From assembly GCA_949752795.1 (NCBI GenBank), contig CATKHW010000385.1, forward strand, positions 143,001 to 207,000: a DNA stretch of 64,000 nucleotides. The letters run 5' to 3'. Of the stretch, positions 15,801 to 28,711 are shown piece by piece (position 1 is the stretch's first letter; every line of letters begins with the position of its first letter). The notes under the pieces are model-generated. The model had not been told where the DNA came from and did no database searches. It was given only the letters and a program-made list of their open reading frames with translations. Origin of the DNA: Hyperoodon ampullatus. Lineage: Eukaryota; Chordata; Mammalia; Artiodactyla; Ziphiidae. A program made the position numbers and the translations under genes.

Positions 15801-16945
15801 TGAACACTGTCATGACAAGGCTCCATGCCTTTTTCATCACAATGATTCATGCCTTTTTCATCACAATGCTCCAAGACGCCTGTAATTACAATGCTCCATG
15901 CCCTTGTCATCACAAAGCTCAATGACGCATGTCATCAGACTGCTCCTTGGCCTTCTCATCACAATGCTCCATGCCCTTGTCATCACAATTTTCCAAGACA
16001 CTCTAATCACAATGCTCCATGCCCCTTTTCATCAGTATGCTCCATGAGACTTGTCTCACAAGGCTCCATGGTTTTCTCATCATAATGCTCCAGCACCTTG
16101 TCATCACAATGCTTCACGACCTGGTCATGAAAATTTTCAATGGCCCTTGTCATCATAATGCTCCAAGCCCTAGTCATCACAATGCTCCATTATATTTGTC
16201 ATCACAATCCTCCATTACATTTGGCATCACAATGCTCCATGCCATTGTCATCGCAATGGACCATGACATATGTCATCACAATGCTCCCTGACACCTGTCT
16301 TCACAATACTCCATGACCTTCTCATCACAATGCTCCATGCCCTTGTCATCACAATGCCCCATGCCCACTGTCATCACAATAATCTATTAAACTTGTCAGA
16401 CCAATGCTCCATGCCCCTGTCATCACAATGCTCCATGCCCTTGTCATCACAATGCTCCATGACCCTTGTCATCACAATGCTCTGTGACTCCAGTCATCAC
16501 AATGCTTCATAACATTTGTCATCACAGTGGTCCATGCCCACATCATCACAAGGCTCTGTGACCTTTGTAACCACAATACTCCATGAACTTTTCATCACAA
16601 TGCTACGTGACCCTTGTCATCACAATGCTCCATGCCTTTTTCAGAACAATGCTCCATGACCCTTGTCATCACAATGTGCCACGTGATTTTCATCACAACG
16701 GTCCACAACCTTGTCATCGTAATGCTCCATAAACCCTGTAATCACAATGCTCCATGCACTTCTCATCAAAATGCTCTCTCAACAGAGATATCACAATGTT
16801 CCATCACTAGTCATCACAATACTCCCTCACCCCTGTAATCACAATGTTCCATGACCCCTGTCATCACAATGCTACATCCACTTATCATCACAATGTTCCA
16901 TGACCCCTGACATCACAATGCTCCAAGACCCCTGTAATCACAATG
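12815..16945. repeat. HOR copy 4 of the 25-bp array (chimeric)
   Basis: This copy is 4,131 bases long. It lacks one 25-base unit near 15,492. Near its end, about 100 bases of the standard HOR are replaced by a ~285-base variant block (about 16,634-16,918), after which it rejoins the standard sequence at CTCCAAGACCCCTG. The block matches 28,712-28,995 beyond the end of copy 7. The half before the block also shares diagnostic variants with copy 7: AATGCACCAAGCCCATC near 15,540, and ATATTCCATGACGCTCGTC near 15,645. Confidence 0.9.
16634..16918. repeat. Variant block inserted in HOR copy 4
   Basis: This block diverges from every other complete HOR copy at CATGCCTTTTTCAGAAC and is nearly identical to 28,712-28,995. 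It is made of the same 25-base family but of the diverged type found outside the homogenised zone. It shows that copy 4 exchanged sequence with, or descends from, a copy at the edge of the homogenised zone. Confidence 0.85.
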
Positions 16946-19900
16946 GTCCATGCCCCTTTTCATCAGAATGCTCCATGAGACTTGTCATCACAAGGCTCCA
17001 TGGTCTTCTCATCACAATGCTCCAGGACATTGTCATCAAAATGTCCCATTCCCTTATCATCACAATGCTCCATGACCCCTTTCATCACAATACTCCATGA
17101 ATATTTTCAGCCCAATGCTCCATGACCTTCTCATCACAATGCTCCATGACCAATATCATCACAATTCTCCATGACCACAGTCATCACAACGCTCAATATC
17201 ACCTGACAACACAATGATCCGGGACTCTTGTCATCACAATGCTCCATTCCCTAGTCATCACAATGCTCCATGACGCCTGTCATCACAATACTCCATGAAC
17301 ATTTTCAGCCCAATGCTCCATGACACTTGTCATCACAATGATGCATGCCCTTGTCATCCCAATGCTCCATGACCCCTGTAATCACAATGCTCCGTGACGC
17401 TTGTCATCACAGTGCTCCATGACACCTGTCATCACAATGCTCCATGCCTTTGTCAGCAAAATGCTACATGACCTTGTCATTACAATGTTCTATGCACTTG
17501 TCATCACAATACTCCATTACCATTGCCATCACAATCCTCCATGAACCTTGGGATCACATTGCTCCATGCCCTTGTCATCACAATGCTCCATGCTCCTTGA
17601 AATCAAAATGATCCATGACCTCTGTCATCACAATGCTCCAAACCCTTGTGATCACAATGTTCCATAACACTTGTCATCACAATGCTCCATGATGCCTGTC
17701 ATCACAATACTCCATGCCCTTTTCATCACAATGCTCCATGACCTTTGTCATCACAATTCTCGATACACTTGTCATCACAATGCTCCCTGACACTTGTCGT
17801 CAGAATGCTCCTTGAACCCTGTCACAAAAAGGCTCCATGCCTTTTTCATCAAAATGCACCATGCCATTTTCAACACAATGCTCCATGCCATTGTCATCAG
17901 AATACTCCACAAGCTTGTCATCAGAATGCTCCATGTCCCTTGTCATCACAATTTTCCATGCACTTGTCAGCACAAGGCTCCCTGACCCTTGTCATCACAA
18001 TGCTCCAAGCCATTGTCATCACAATGCTCCATTACCTTTGTCATCAGAATCCTCCATGACACTTGGCATCACAATGCTCCATGGCATTGTCATCACAATG
18101 GGCCATTACATATGTCATCACAATGCTCCCTGACACCTGTCTTCACAATAATGAATGACCTGGTCATCACAATGCTCCATGCCCTTGTCATCACAATGTG
18201 CCATTCCAACTGTCATCGCAATAAGCCATGAAACTTATTAGACCAATGCTCCATGCCCTTGTCATCACAATGCCCCATGCCCTTGTTATCGCAATGTTCC
18301 ATGACCCCTGTCATCACAATGCTCCGTGACTCCAGTCATCACAAGGCTTCATGACCTTTGTCATCACAGTGGTCCATGCCCTTGTCATCAACAGTCTCTG
18401 TGACCTTTTTAACCACAATGCTTCATGAACTTTTCATCACAATGCCCTTTGACCCTTGTCATCACAATGCTCTATGCCTTTCTCAGCACAATGCTCCATG
18501 ACCCTTGTCATCACAATGCTCCATGCGCTTGTCAGCACAATGCTCCATGACCCATGTCATCACAATGCACCATGCGCTTGTCGTCACAGTGCTCCACAAT
18601 CTTGTCATCACAATGCTCCATAAACCTTGTCATCACAATGCTCCATGCACTTCAAATCAAAATGCTCTCTCACCACTGATATCACAATGGTACATCACTA
18701 TTCATCACAATACTCCCTCAACCCTGTCATCACAATGTTCCATGACTCCTGTCATCACAATGCTACATGCACTTATCATCACAATGTTTGATGATCCCTG
18801 ACATCACAATGTTCCATAACCCCTGTCATCAAAATGCTCCATGACCCTTTTCATCAAAATGCTCCATGACCCCTAACATCACAATGTTACATAACGCCTC
18901 TCATCAAAATGTTCCATGACCCTTTTCATCAAATTGGTCCATGACAATGTCATCACAATGCTCCCTACCCTTCTCATCACAATGCACCACGCCCTTGTCA
19001 TCAAAATGCTCCATGACCTTTGTCATCACAAAGCTCCATGACCCTTGGCATCACAATGCTCCATGCCATTGTCATCACAATACTCCATGAAACCTCTCAT
19101 CACATTGTTCCATGCAATTGTCATCAAAAAGCTCCATGGTGCTTGTCATCACACTGCTCGATGCCCTTCTCATCACAATGCTCCATGCCCTTGTCATTAC
19201 AATCCTCCATGACCAATGTATCACTGTGTTCCGTGCCCTTGTCATCACAATGCTCCATGCCCACTCTCATCACAATAATCCATGAAACTTTTCAGACAAA
19301 TGTTCCATGCCCTTGTCATCACAATGCTCCATTACCCCTGTCATAACAATGCTCCATGACCCCTGCCATCACAACGTTCCACGGCCTTGTCATCACAAGG
19401 CTCCATGACCCTTGTCATCACAATGCTCCAAGACCACTGTAATCACAGTGCTACATGCCCTTGTCATCACAAAGCTCCATGATGCATGTCATCAGAATGC
19501 TCCATGCCCTTGCCATCACAATGCTCCATTACCCCTGTGATAACAATGCTCCATGACCCCTGCCATCACGATGTTCCATGGCCTTGTCATCACAAGGCTC
19601 CATGACCCTTCTCATCACAATGCTCCAAGACACCTGTAATCACAATGCTCCATGTCCCTTTTTATCTCAATGATCCATGAACCCTGTCATCACAATGCAC
19701 CATGCCCATCATCATAATGCTTCAGGCTATTGTCATCACAATGAAATCAAAATGCTCCATGACCTCTGTCATAACACTGCTCCAAACCCTTGTGATCACA
19801 ATATTCCATAACACTTGTCATCACAATGCCCCATGACGCTCGTCATCACAATGCCCCATGACGCTCGTCATCACAATTATCTATGGTCTTCTCTTCACAA

Positions 19901-20930
19901 TGCTCCATGATCTTCGACATCACAATGCTCAATACACTTGTCATCAAAATGCTCCCTGACACTTGTTCTCTGTATGCTCCTTGAACCCTGTCATGACAAG
20001 GCTCCATGCCTTTTTCATCACAATGATCCATGCCTTTTTCATCACAATGCTCCAAGACGCCTGTAATTACAATGCTCCATGCCCTTGTCATCACAAAGCT
20101 CAATGACGCATGTCATCAGACTGCTCCTTGGCCTTCTCATCACAATGCTCCATGCGCTTGTCATCACAATTTTCCAAGACACTCTAATCACAATGCTCCA
20201 TGCCCCTTTTCATCAGTATGCTCCATGAGACTTGTCTCACAAGGCTCCATGGTTTTTTCATCATAATGCTCCAGCACCTTGTCATCACAATGCTTCACGA
20301 CCTTGTCATGAAAATTTTCAATGGCCCTTGTCATCATAATGCTCCAAGCCCTAGTCATCACAATGCTCCATTATATTTGTCATCACAATCCTCCATTACA
20401 TTTGGCATCACAATGCTCCATGCCATTGTCATCGCAATGGACCATGACATATGTCATCACAATGCTCCCTGACACCTGTCTTCACAATACTCCATGACCT
20501 TCTCATCACAATGCCCCATGCCCTTGTCATCACAATGCCCCATGCCCACTGTCATCACAATAATCTATTAAACTTGTCAGACCAATGCTCCATGCCCCTG
20601 TCATCACAATGCTCCATGCCCTTGTCATCACAATGCTCCATGACCCTTGTCATCACAATGCTCTGTGACTCCAGTCATCACAATGCTTCATAACATTTGT
20701 CATCACAGTGGTCCATGCCCACATCATCACAAGGCTCTGTGACCTTTGTAACCACAATACTCCATGAACTTTTCATCACAATGCTACGTGACCCTTGTCA
20801 TCACAATGCTCCATGCCCTTGTCATCACAAAGCTCCATGATGCATGTCATCAGAATGCTCCATGGCCTTCTCATCACAATGCTCCATGCCCTTGTCATCA
20901 CAATGCTCCAAGACCCCTATAATCACAATG
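16946..20930. repeat. HOR copy 5 of the 25-bp array
   Basis: This copy is 3,985 bases long, one unit longer than copy 2. The unit with linker GACGCTCG and core ending AATGCCCC is present twice in a row near 19,827-19,870. It shares the private variants of copy 3 (near 17,900, 18,200, 18,290 and 19,434), two HOR periods away. Confidence 0.92.
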
Positions 20931-23900
20931 GTCCATGCCCCTTTTCATCAGAATGCTCCATGAGACTTGTCATCACAAGGCTCCATGGTCTTCTCATCAC
21001 AATGCTCCAGGACATTGTCATCAAAATGTCCCATTGCCTTATCATCACAATGCTCCATGACCCCTGTCATCACAATACTCCATGAACATTTTCAGCCCAA
21101 TGCTCCATGACCTTCTCATCACAATGCTCCATGACCAATATCATCACAATTCTCCATGACCACAGTCATCACAACGCTCAATATCACCTGACAACACAAT
21201 GATCCGGGACTCTTGTCATCACAATGCTCCATTCCCTAGTCATCACAATGCTCCATGACGCCTGTCATCACAATACTCCATGAACATTTTCAGCCCATTG
21301 CTCCATGACACTTGTCATCACAATGATGCATGCCCTTGTCATCCCAATGCTCCATGACCCCTGTAATCACAATGCTCCGTGACGCTTGTCATCACAGTGC
21401 TCCATGACACCTGTCATCACAATGCTCCATGCCTTTGTCAGCAAAATGCTACATGACCTTGTCATTACAATGTTCTATGCACTTGTCATCACAATACTCC
21501 ATTACCATTGCCATCACAATCCTCCATGAACCTTGGGATCACATTGCTCCATGCCCTTGTCATCACAATGCTCCATGCTCCTTGAAATCAAAATGATCCA
21601 TGACCTCTGTCATCACAATGCTCCAAACCCTTGTGATCACAATGTTCCATAACACTTGTCATCACAATGCTCCATGATGCCTGTCATCACAATACTCCAT
21701 GCCCTTTTCATCACAATGCTCCATGACCTTTGTCATCACAATTCTCGATACACTTGTCATCACAATGCTCCCTGACACTTGTCGTCAGAATGCTCCTTGA
21801 ACCCTGTCACAAAAAGGCTCCATGCCTTTTTCATCAAAATGCACCATGCCATTTTCAACACAATGCTCCATGCCATTGTCATCAAAATACTCCACAAGCT
21901 TGTCATCAGAATGCTCCATGTCCCTTGTCATCACAATTTTCCATGCACTTGTCAGCACAAGGCTCCCTGACCCTTGTCATCACAATGCTCCAAGCAATTG
22001 TCATCACAATGCTCCATTACCTTTGTCATCAGAATCCTCCATGACACTTGGCATCACAATGCTCCATGGCATTGTCATCACAATGGGCCATTACATATGT
22101 CATCACAATGCTCCCTGACACCTGTCTTCACAATAATGAATGACCTGGTCATCACAATGCTCCATGCCCTTGTCATCACAATGCGCCATTCCAACTGTCA
22201 TCGCAATAAGCCATGAAACTTATTAGACCAATGTTCCATGCCCTTGTCATCACAATGCCCCATGCCCTTGTTATCGCAATGTTCCATGACCCCTGTCATC
22301 ACAATGCTCCGTGACTCCAGTCATCACAAGGCTTCATGACCTTTGTCATCACAGTGGTCCATGCCCTTGTCATCAACAGTCTCTGTGACCTTTTTAACCA
22401 CAATGCTTCATGAACTTTTCATCACAATGCCCTTTGACCCTTGTCATCACAATGCTCTATGCCTTTCTCAGCACAATGCTCCATGACCCTTGTCATCACA
22501 ATGCTCCATGCGCTTGTCAGCACAATGCTCCATGACCCATGTCATCACAATGCACCATGCGCTTGTCGTCACAGTGCTCCACAATCTTGTCATCACAATG
22601 CTCCATAAACCTTGTCATCACAATGCTCCATGCACTTCAAATCAAAATGCTCTCTCACCACTGATATCACAATGGTACATCACTATTCATCACAATACTC
22701 CCTCAACCCTGTCATCACAATGTTCCATGACTCCTGTCATCACAATGCTACATGCACTTATCATCACAATGTTTGATGATCCCTGACATCACAATGTTCC
22801 ATAACCCCTGTCATCAAAATGCTCCATGACCCTTTTCATCAAAATGCTCCATGACCCCTAACATCACAATGTTACATAACGCCTCTCATCAAAATGTTCC
22901 ATGACCCTTTTCATCAAATTGGTCCATGACAATGTCATCACAATGCTCCCTACCCTTCTCATCACAATGCACCACGCCCTTGTCATCAAAATGCTCCATG
23001 ACCTTTGTCATCACAAAGCTCCATGACCCTTGGCATCACAATGCTCCATGCCATTGTCATCACAATACTCCATGAAACCTCTCATCACATTGTTCCATGC
23101 AATTGTCATCAAAAAGCTCCATGGTGCTTGTCATCACACTGCTCGATGCCCTTCTCATCACAATGCTCCATGCCCTTGTCATTACAATCCTCCATGACCC
23201 ATGTATCACTGTGTTCCGTGCCCTTGTCATCACAATGCTCCATGCCCACTCTCATCACAATAATCCATGAAACTTTTCAGACAAATGTTCCATGCCCTTG
23301 TCATCACAATGCTCCATTACCCCTGTCATAACAATGCTCCATGACCCCTGCCATCACAACGTTCCACGGCCTTGTCATCACAAGGCTCCATGACCCTTGT
23401 CATCACAATGCTCCAAGACCCCTGTAATCACAGTGCTACATGCCCTTGTCATCACAAAGCTCCATGATGCATGTCATCAGAATGCTCCATGCCCTTGCCA
23501 TCACAATGCTCCATTACCCCTGTGATAACAATGCTCCATGACCCCTGCCATCACGATGTTCCATGGCCTTGTCATCACAAGGCTCCATGACCCTTCTCAT
23601 CACAATGCTCCAAGACACCTGTAATCACAATGCTCCATGTCCCTTTTTATCTCAATGATCCATGAACCCTGTCATCACAATGCACCATGCCCATCATCAT
23701 AATGCTTCAGGCTATTGTCATCACAATGAAATCAAAATGCTCCATGACCTCTGTCATAACACTGCTCCAAACCCTTGTGATCACAATATTCCATAACACT
23801 TGTCATCACAATGCCCCATGACGCTCGTCATCTCAATGCCCCATGACGCTCGTCATCACAATTATCTATGGTCTTCTCTTCACAATGCTCCATGACCTTT

Positions 23901-24915
23901 GTCATCACAATGCTCAATACACTTGTCATCAAATTGCTCCCTGACACTTGTTCTCTGTATGCTCCTTGAACCCTGTCATGACAAGGCTCCATGCCTTTTT
24001 CATCACAATGATCCATGCCTTTTTCATCACAATGCTCCAAGACGCCTGTAATTACAATGCTCCATGCCCTTGTCATCACAAAGCTCAATGACGCATGTCA
24101 TCAGACTGCTCCTTGGCCTTCTCATCACAATGCTCCATGCGCTTGTCATCACAATTTTCCAAGACACTCTAATCACAATGCTCCATGCCCCTTTTCATCA
24201 GTATGCTCCATGAGACTTGTCTCACAAGGCTCCATGGTTTTCTCATCATAATGCTCCAGCACCTTGTCATCACAATGCTTCACGACCTTGTCATGAAAAT
24301 TTTCAATGGCCCTTGTCATCATAATGCTCCAAGCCCTAGTCATCACAATGCTCCATTATATTTGTCATCACAATCCTCCATTACATTTGGCATCACAATG
24401 CTCCATGCCATTGTCATCGCAATGGACCATGACATATGTCATCACAATGCTCCCTGACACCTGTCTTCACAATACTCCATGACCTTCTCATCACAATGCC
24501 CCATGCCCTTGTCATCACAATGCCCCATGCCCACTGTCATCACAATAATCTATTAAACTTGTCAGACCAATGCTCCATGCCCCTGTCATCACAATGCTCC
24601 ATGCCCTTGTCATCACAATGCTCCATGACCCTTGTCATCACAATGCTCTGTGACTCCAGTCATCACAATGCTTCATAACATTTGTCATCACAGTGGTCCA
24701 TGCCCACATCATCACAAGGCTCTGTGACCTTTGTAACCACAGTACTCCATGAACTTTTCATCACAATGCTACGTGACCCTTGTCATCACAATGCTCCATG
24801 CCCTTGTCATCACAAAGCTCCATGATGCATGTCATCAGAATGCTCCATGGCCTTCTCATCACAATGCTCCATGCCCTTGTCATCACAATGCTCCAAGACC
24901 CCTGTAATCACAATG
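20931..24915. repeat. HOR copy 6 of the 25-bp array
   Basis: This copy is 3,985 bases long and has the same one-unit gain as copy 5 (near 23,810-23,855), but one of the doubled units reads CATCTCAATGCCCC. It shares TTATCGCAATG (near 22,272) with copies 3 and 5 but not their CATCAGAATACTCC variant. Confidence 0.92.
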
Positions 24916-27900
24916 GTCCATGCCCCTTTTCATCAGAATGCTCCATGAGACTTGTCATCACAAGGCTCCATGGTCTTCTCATCACAATGCTCCAGGACAT
25001 TGTCATCAAAATGCCCCATTCCCTTATCATCACAATGCTCCATGACCCCTGTCATCACAATACTCCATGAACATTTTCAGCCCAATGCTCCATGACCTTC
25101 TCATCACAATGCTCCATGACCAATATCATCACAATTCTCCATGACCACAGTCATCACAACGCTCAATATCACCTGACAACACAATGATCCGGGACTCTTG
25201 TCATCACAATGCTCCATTCCCTAGTCATCACAATGCTCCATGACGCCTGCCATCACAATACTCCATGAACATTTTCAGCCCAATGCTCCATGACACTTGT
25301 CATCACAATGATGCATGCCCTTGTCATCCCAATGCTCCATGACCCCTGTAATCACAATGCTCCGTGACGCTTGTCATCACAGTGCTCCATGACACCTGTC
25401 ATCACAATGCTCCATGCCTTTGTCAGCAAAATGCTACATGACCTTGTCATTACAATGTTCTATGCACTTGTCATCACAATACTCCATTACCATTGCCATC
25501 ACAATCCTCCATGAACCTTGGGATCACATTGCTCCATGCCCTTGTCATCACAATGCTCCATGCTCCTTGAAATCAAAATGATCCATGACCTCTGTCATCA
25601 CAATGCTCCAAACCCTTGTGATCACAATGTTCCATAACACTTGTCATCACAATGCTCCATGATGCCTGTCATCACAATACTCCATGCCCTTTTCATCACA
25701 ATACTCCATGACCTTTGTCATCACAATTCTCGATACACTTGTCATCACAATGCTCCCTGACACTTGTCGTCAGAATGCTCCTTGAACCCTGTCACAAAAA
25801 GGCTCCATGCCTTTTTCATCAAAATGCACCATGCCTTTTTCAACACAATGCTCCATGCCATTGTCATCAAAATACTCCACAAGCTTGTCATCAGAATGCT
25901 CCATGTCCCTTGTCATCACAATTTTCCATGCACTTGTCAGCACAAGGCTCCCTGACCCTTGTCATCACAATGCTCCAAGCCATTGTCATCACAATGCTCC
26001 ATTACCTTTGTCATCAGAATCCTCCATGACACTTGGCATCACAATGCTCCATGGCATTGTCATCACAATGGGCCATTACATATGTCATCACAATGCTCCC
26101 TGACACCTGTCTTCACAATAATGAATGACCTGGTCATCACAATGCTCCATGCCCTTGTCATCACAATGCGCCATTCCAACTGTCATCGCAATAAGCCATG
26201 AAACCTATTAGAACAATGCTCCATGCCCTTGTCATCACAATGCCCCATGCCCTTGTTATCACAATGTTCCATGACCCCTGTCATCACAATGCTCCGTGAC
26301 TCCAGTCATCACAAGGCTTCATGACCTTTGTCATCACAGTGGTCCATGCCCTTGTCATCAACAGTCTCTGTGACCTTTTTAACCACAATGCTTCATGAAC
26401 TTTTCATCACAATGCCCTTTGACCCTTGTCATCACAATGCTCTATGCCTTTCTCAGCACAATGCTCCATGACCCATGTCATCACAATGCACCATGCGCTT
26501 GTCGTCACAGTGCTCCACAATCTTGTCATCACAATGCTCCATAAACCTTGTCATCACAATGCTCCATGCACTTCAAATCAAAATGCTCTCTCACCACTGA
26601 TATCACAATGGTACATCACTATTCATCACAATACTCCCTCAACCCTGTCATCACAATGTTCCATGACTTCTGTCATCACAATGCTACATGCACTTATCAT
26701 CACAATGTTTGATGATCCCTGACATCACGATGTTCCATAACCCCTGTCATCAAATTCTCCATGACCCTTTTCATCAAAATGCTCCATGACCCCTAACATC
26801 ACAATGTTACATAACGCCTCTCATCAAAATGTTCCATGACCCTTTTCATCAAATTGGTCCATGACAATGTCATCACAATGCTCCCTACCCTTCTCATCAC
26901 AATGCACCACGCCCTTGTCATCAAAATGCTCCATGACCTTTGTCATCACAAAGCTCCATGACCCTTGGCATCACAATGCACCATGCCATTGTCATCACAA
27001 TACTCCATGAAACCTCTCATCACATTGTTCCATGCAATTGTCATCAAAAAGCTCCATGGTGCTTGTCATCACACTGCTCGATGCCCTTCTCATCACAATG
27101 CTCCATGCCCTTGTCATTACAATCCTCCATGACCCATGTATCACTGTGTTCCGTGCCCTTGTCATCACAATGCTCCATGCCCACTCTCATCACAATAATC
27201 CATGAAACTTTTCAGACAAATGTTCCATGCCCTTGTCATCGCAATGCTCCATTACCCCTGTCATAACAATGCTCCATGACCCCTGCCATCACAACGTTCC
27301 ACAGCCTTGTCATCACAAGGCTCCATGACCCTTGTCATCACAATGCTCCAAGACCCCTGTAATCACAGTGCTACATGCCCTTGTCATCACAAAGCTCCAT
27401 GATGCATGTCATCAGAATGCTCCATGCCCTTGCCATCACAATGCTCCATTACCCCTGTGATAACAATGCTCCATGACCCCTGCCATCCCGATGTTCCATG
27501 GCCTTGTCATCACAAGGCTCCATGACCCTTCTCATCACAATGCTCCAAGACACCTGTAATCACAATGCTCCATGTCCCTTTTTATCTCAATGATCCATGA
27601 ACCCTGTCATCACAATGCACCAAGCCCATCATCATAATGCTTCAGGCTATTGTCATCACAATGAAATCAAAATGCTCCATGACCTCTGTCATAACACTGC
27701 TCCAAACCCTTGTGATCACAATATTCCATGACGCTCGTCATCACAATGCCCCATGACGCTCGTCATCACAATTATCTATGGTCTTCTCTTCACAATGCTC
27801 CATGACCTTTGTCATCACAATGCTCAATACACTTGTCATCAAAATGCTCCCTGACACTTGTTCTCTGTATGCTCCTTGAACCCTGTCATGACAAGGCTCC

Positions 27901-28711
27901 ATGCCTTTTTCATCACAATGATCCATGCCTTTTTCATCACAATGCTCCAAGACGCCTGTAATTACAATGCTCCATGCCCTTGTCATCACAAAGCTCAATG
28001 ACGCATGTCATCAGACTGCTCCTTGGCCTTCTCATCACAATGCTCCATGTGCTTGTCATCACAAATTTCCAAGACACTCTAATCACAATGTTCCATGCCC
28101 CTTTTCATCAGTATGCTCCATGAGACTTGTCTCACAAGGCTCCATGGTTTTCTCATCATAATGCTCCAGCACCTTGTCATCACAATGCTTCACGACCTTG
28201 TCATGAAAATTTTCAATGGCCCTTGTCATCATAATGCTCCAAGCCCTAGTCATCACAATGCTCCATTATATTTGTCATCACAATCCTCCATTACATTTGG
28301 CATCACAATGCTCCATGCCATTGTCATCGCAATGGACCATGACATATGTCATCACAATGCTCCCTGACACCTGTCTTCACAATACTCCATGACCTTCTCA
28401 TCACAATGCCCCATGCCCTTGTCATCACAATGCCCCATGCCCACTGTCATCACAATAATCTATTAAACTTGTCAGACCAATGCTCCATGCCCCTGTCATC
28501 ACAATGCTCCATGCCCTTGTCATCACAATGCTCCATGACCCTTGTCATCACAATGCTCTGTGACTCCAGTCATCACAATGCTTCATAACATTTGTCATCA
28601 CAGTGGTCCATGCCCACATCATCACAAGGCTCTGTGACCTTTGTAACCACAATACTCCATGAACTTTTCATCACAATGCTACGTGACCCTTGTCATCACA
28701 ATGCTCCATGC
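24916..28711. repeat. HOR copy 7 of the 25-bp array (partial, last homogenised copy)
   Basis: This copy follows the HOR for about 3.8 kb and then leaves it at about 28,711, where copies 1-3, 5 and 6 would continue with CATGCCCTTGTCATCAC. Two units (50 bases) are missing near 26,465. It shares the copy 4 haplotype near 27,617 and 27,725. It is the last copy with near-identity to the HOR; everything to its right is clearly more diverged. Confidence 0.9.
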
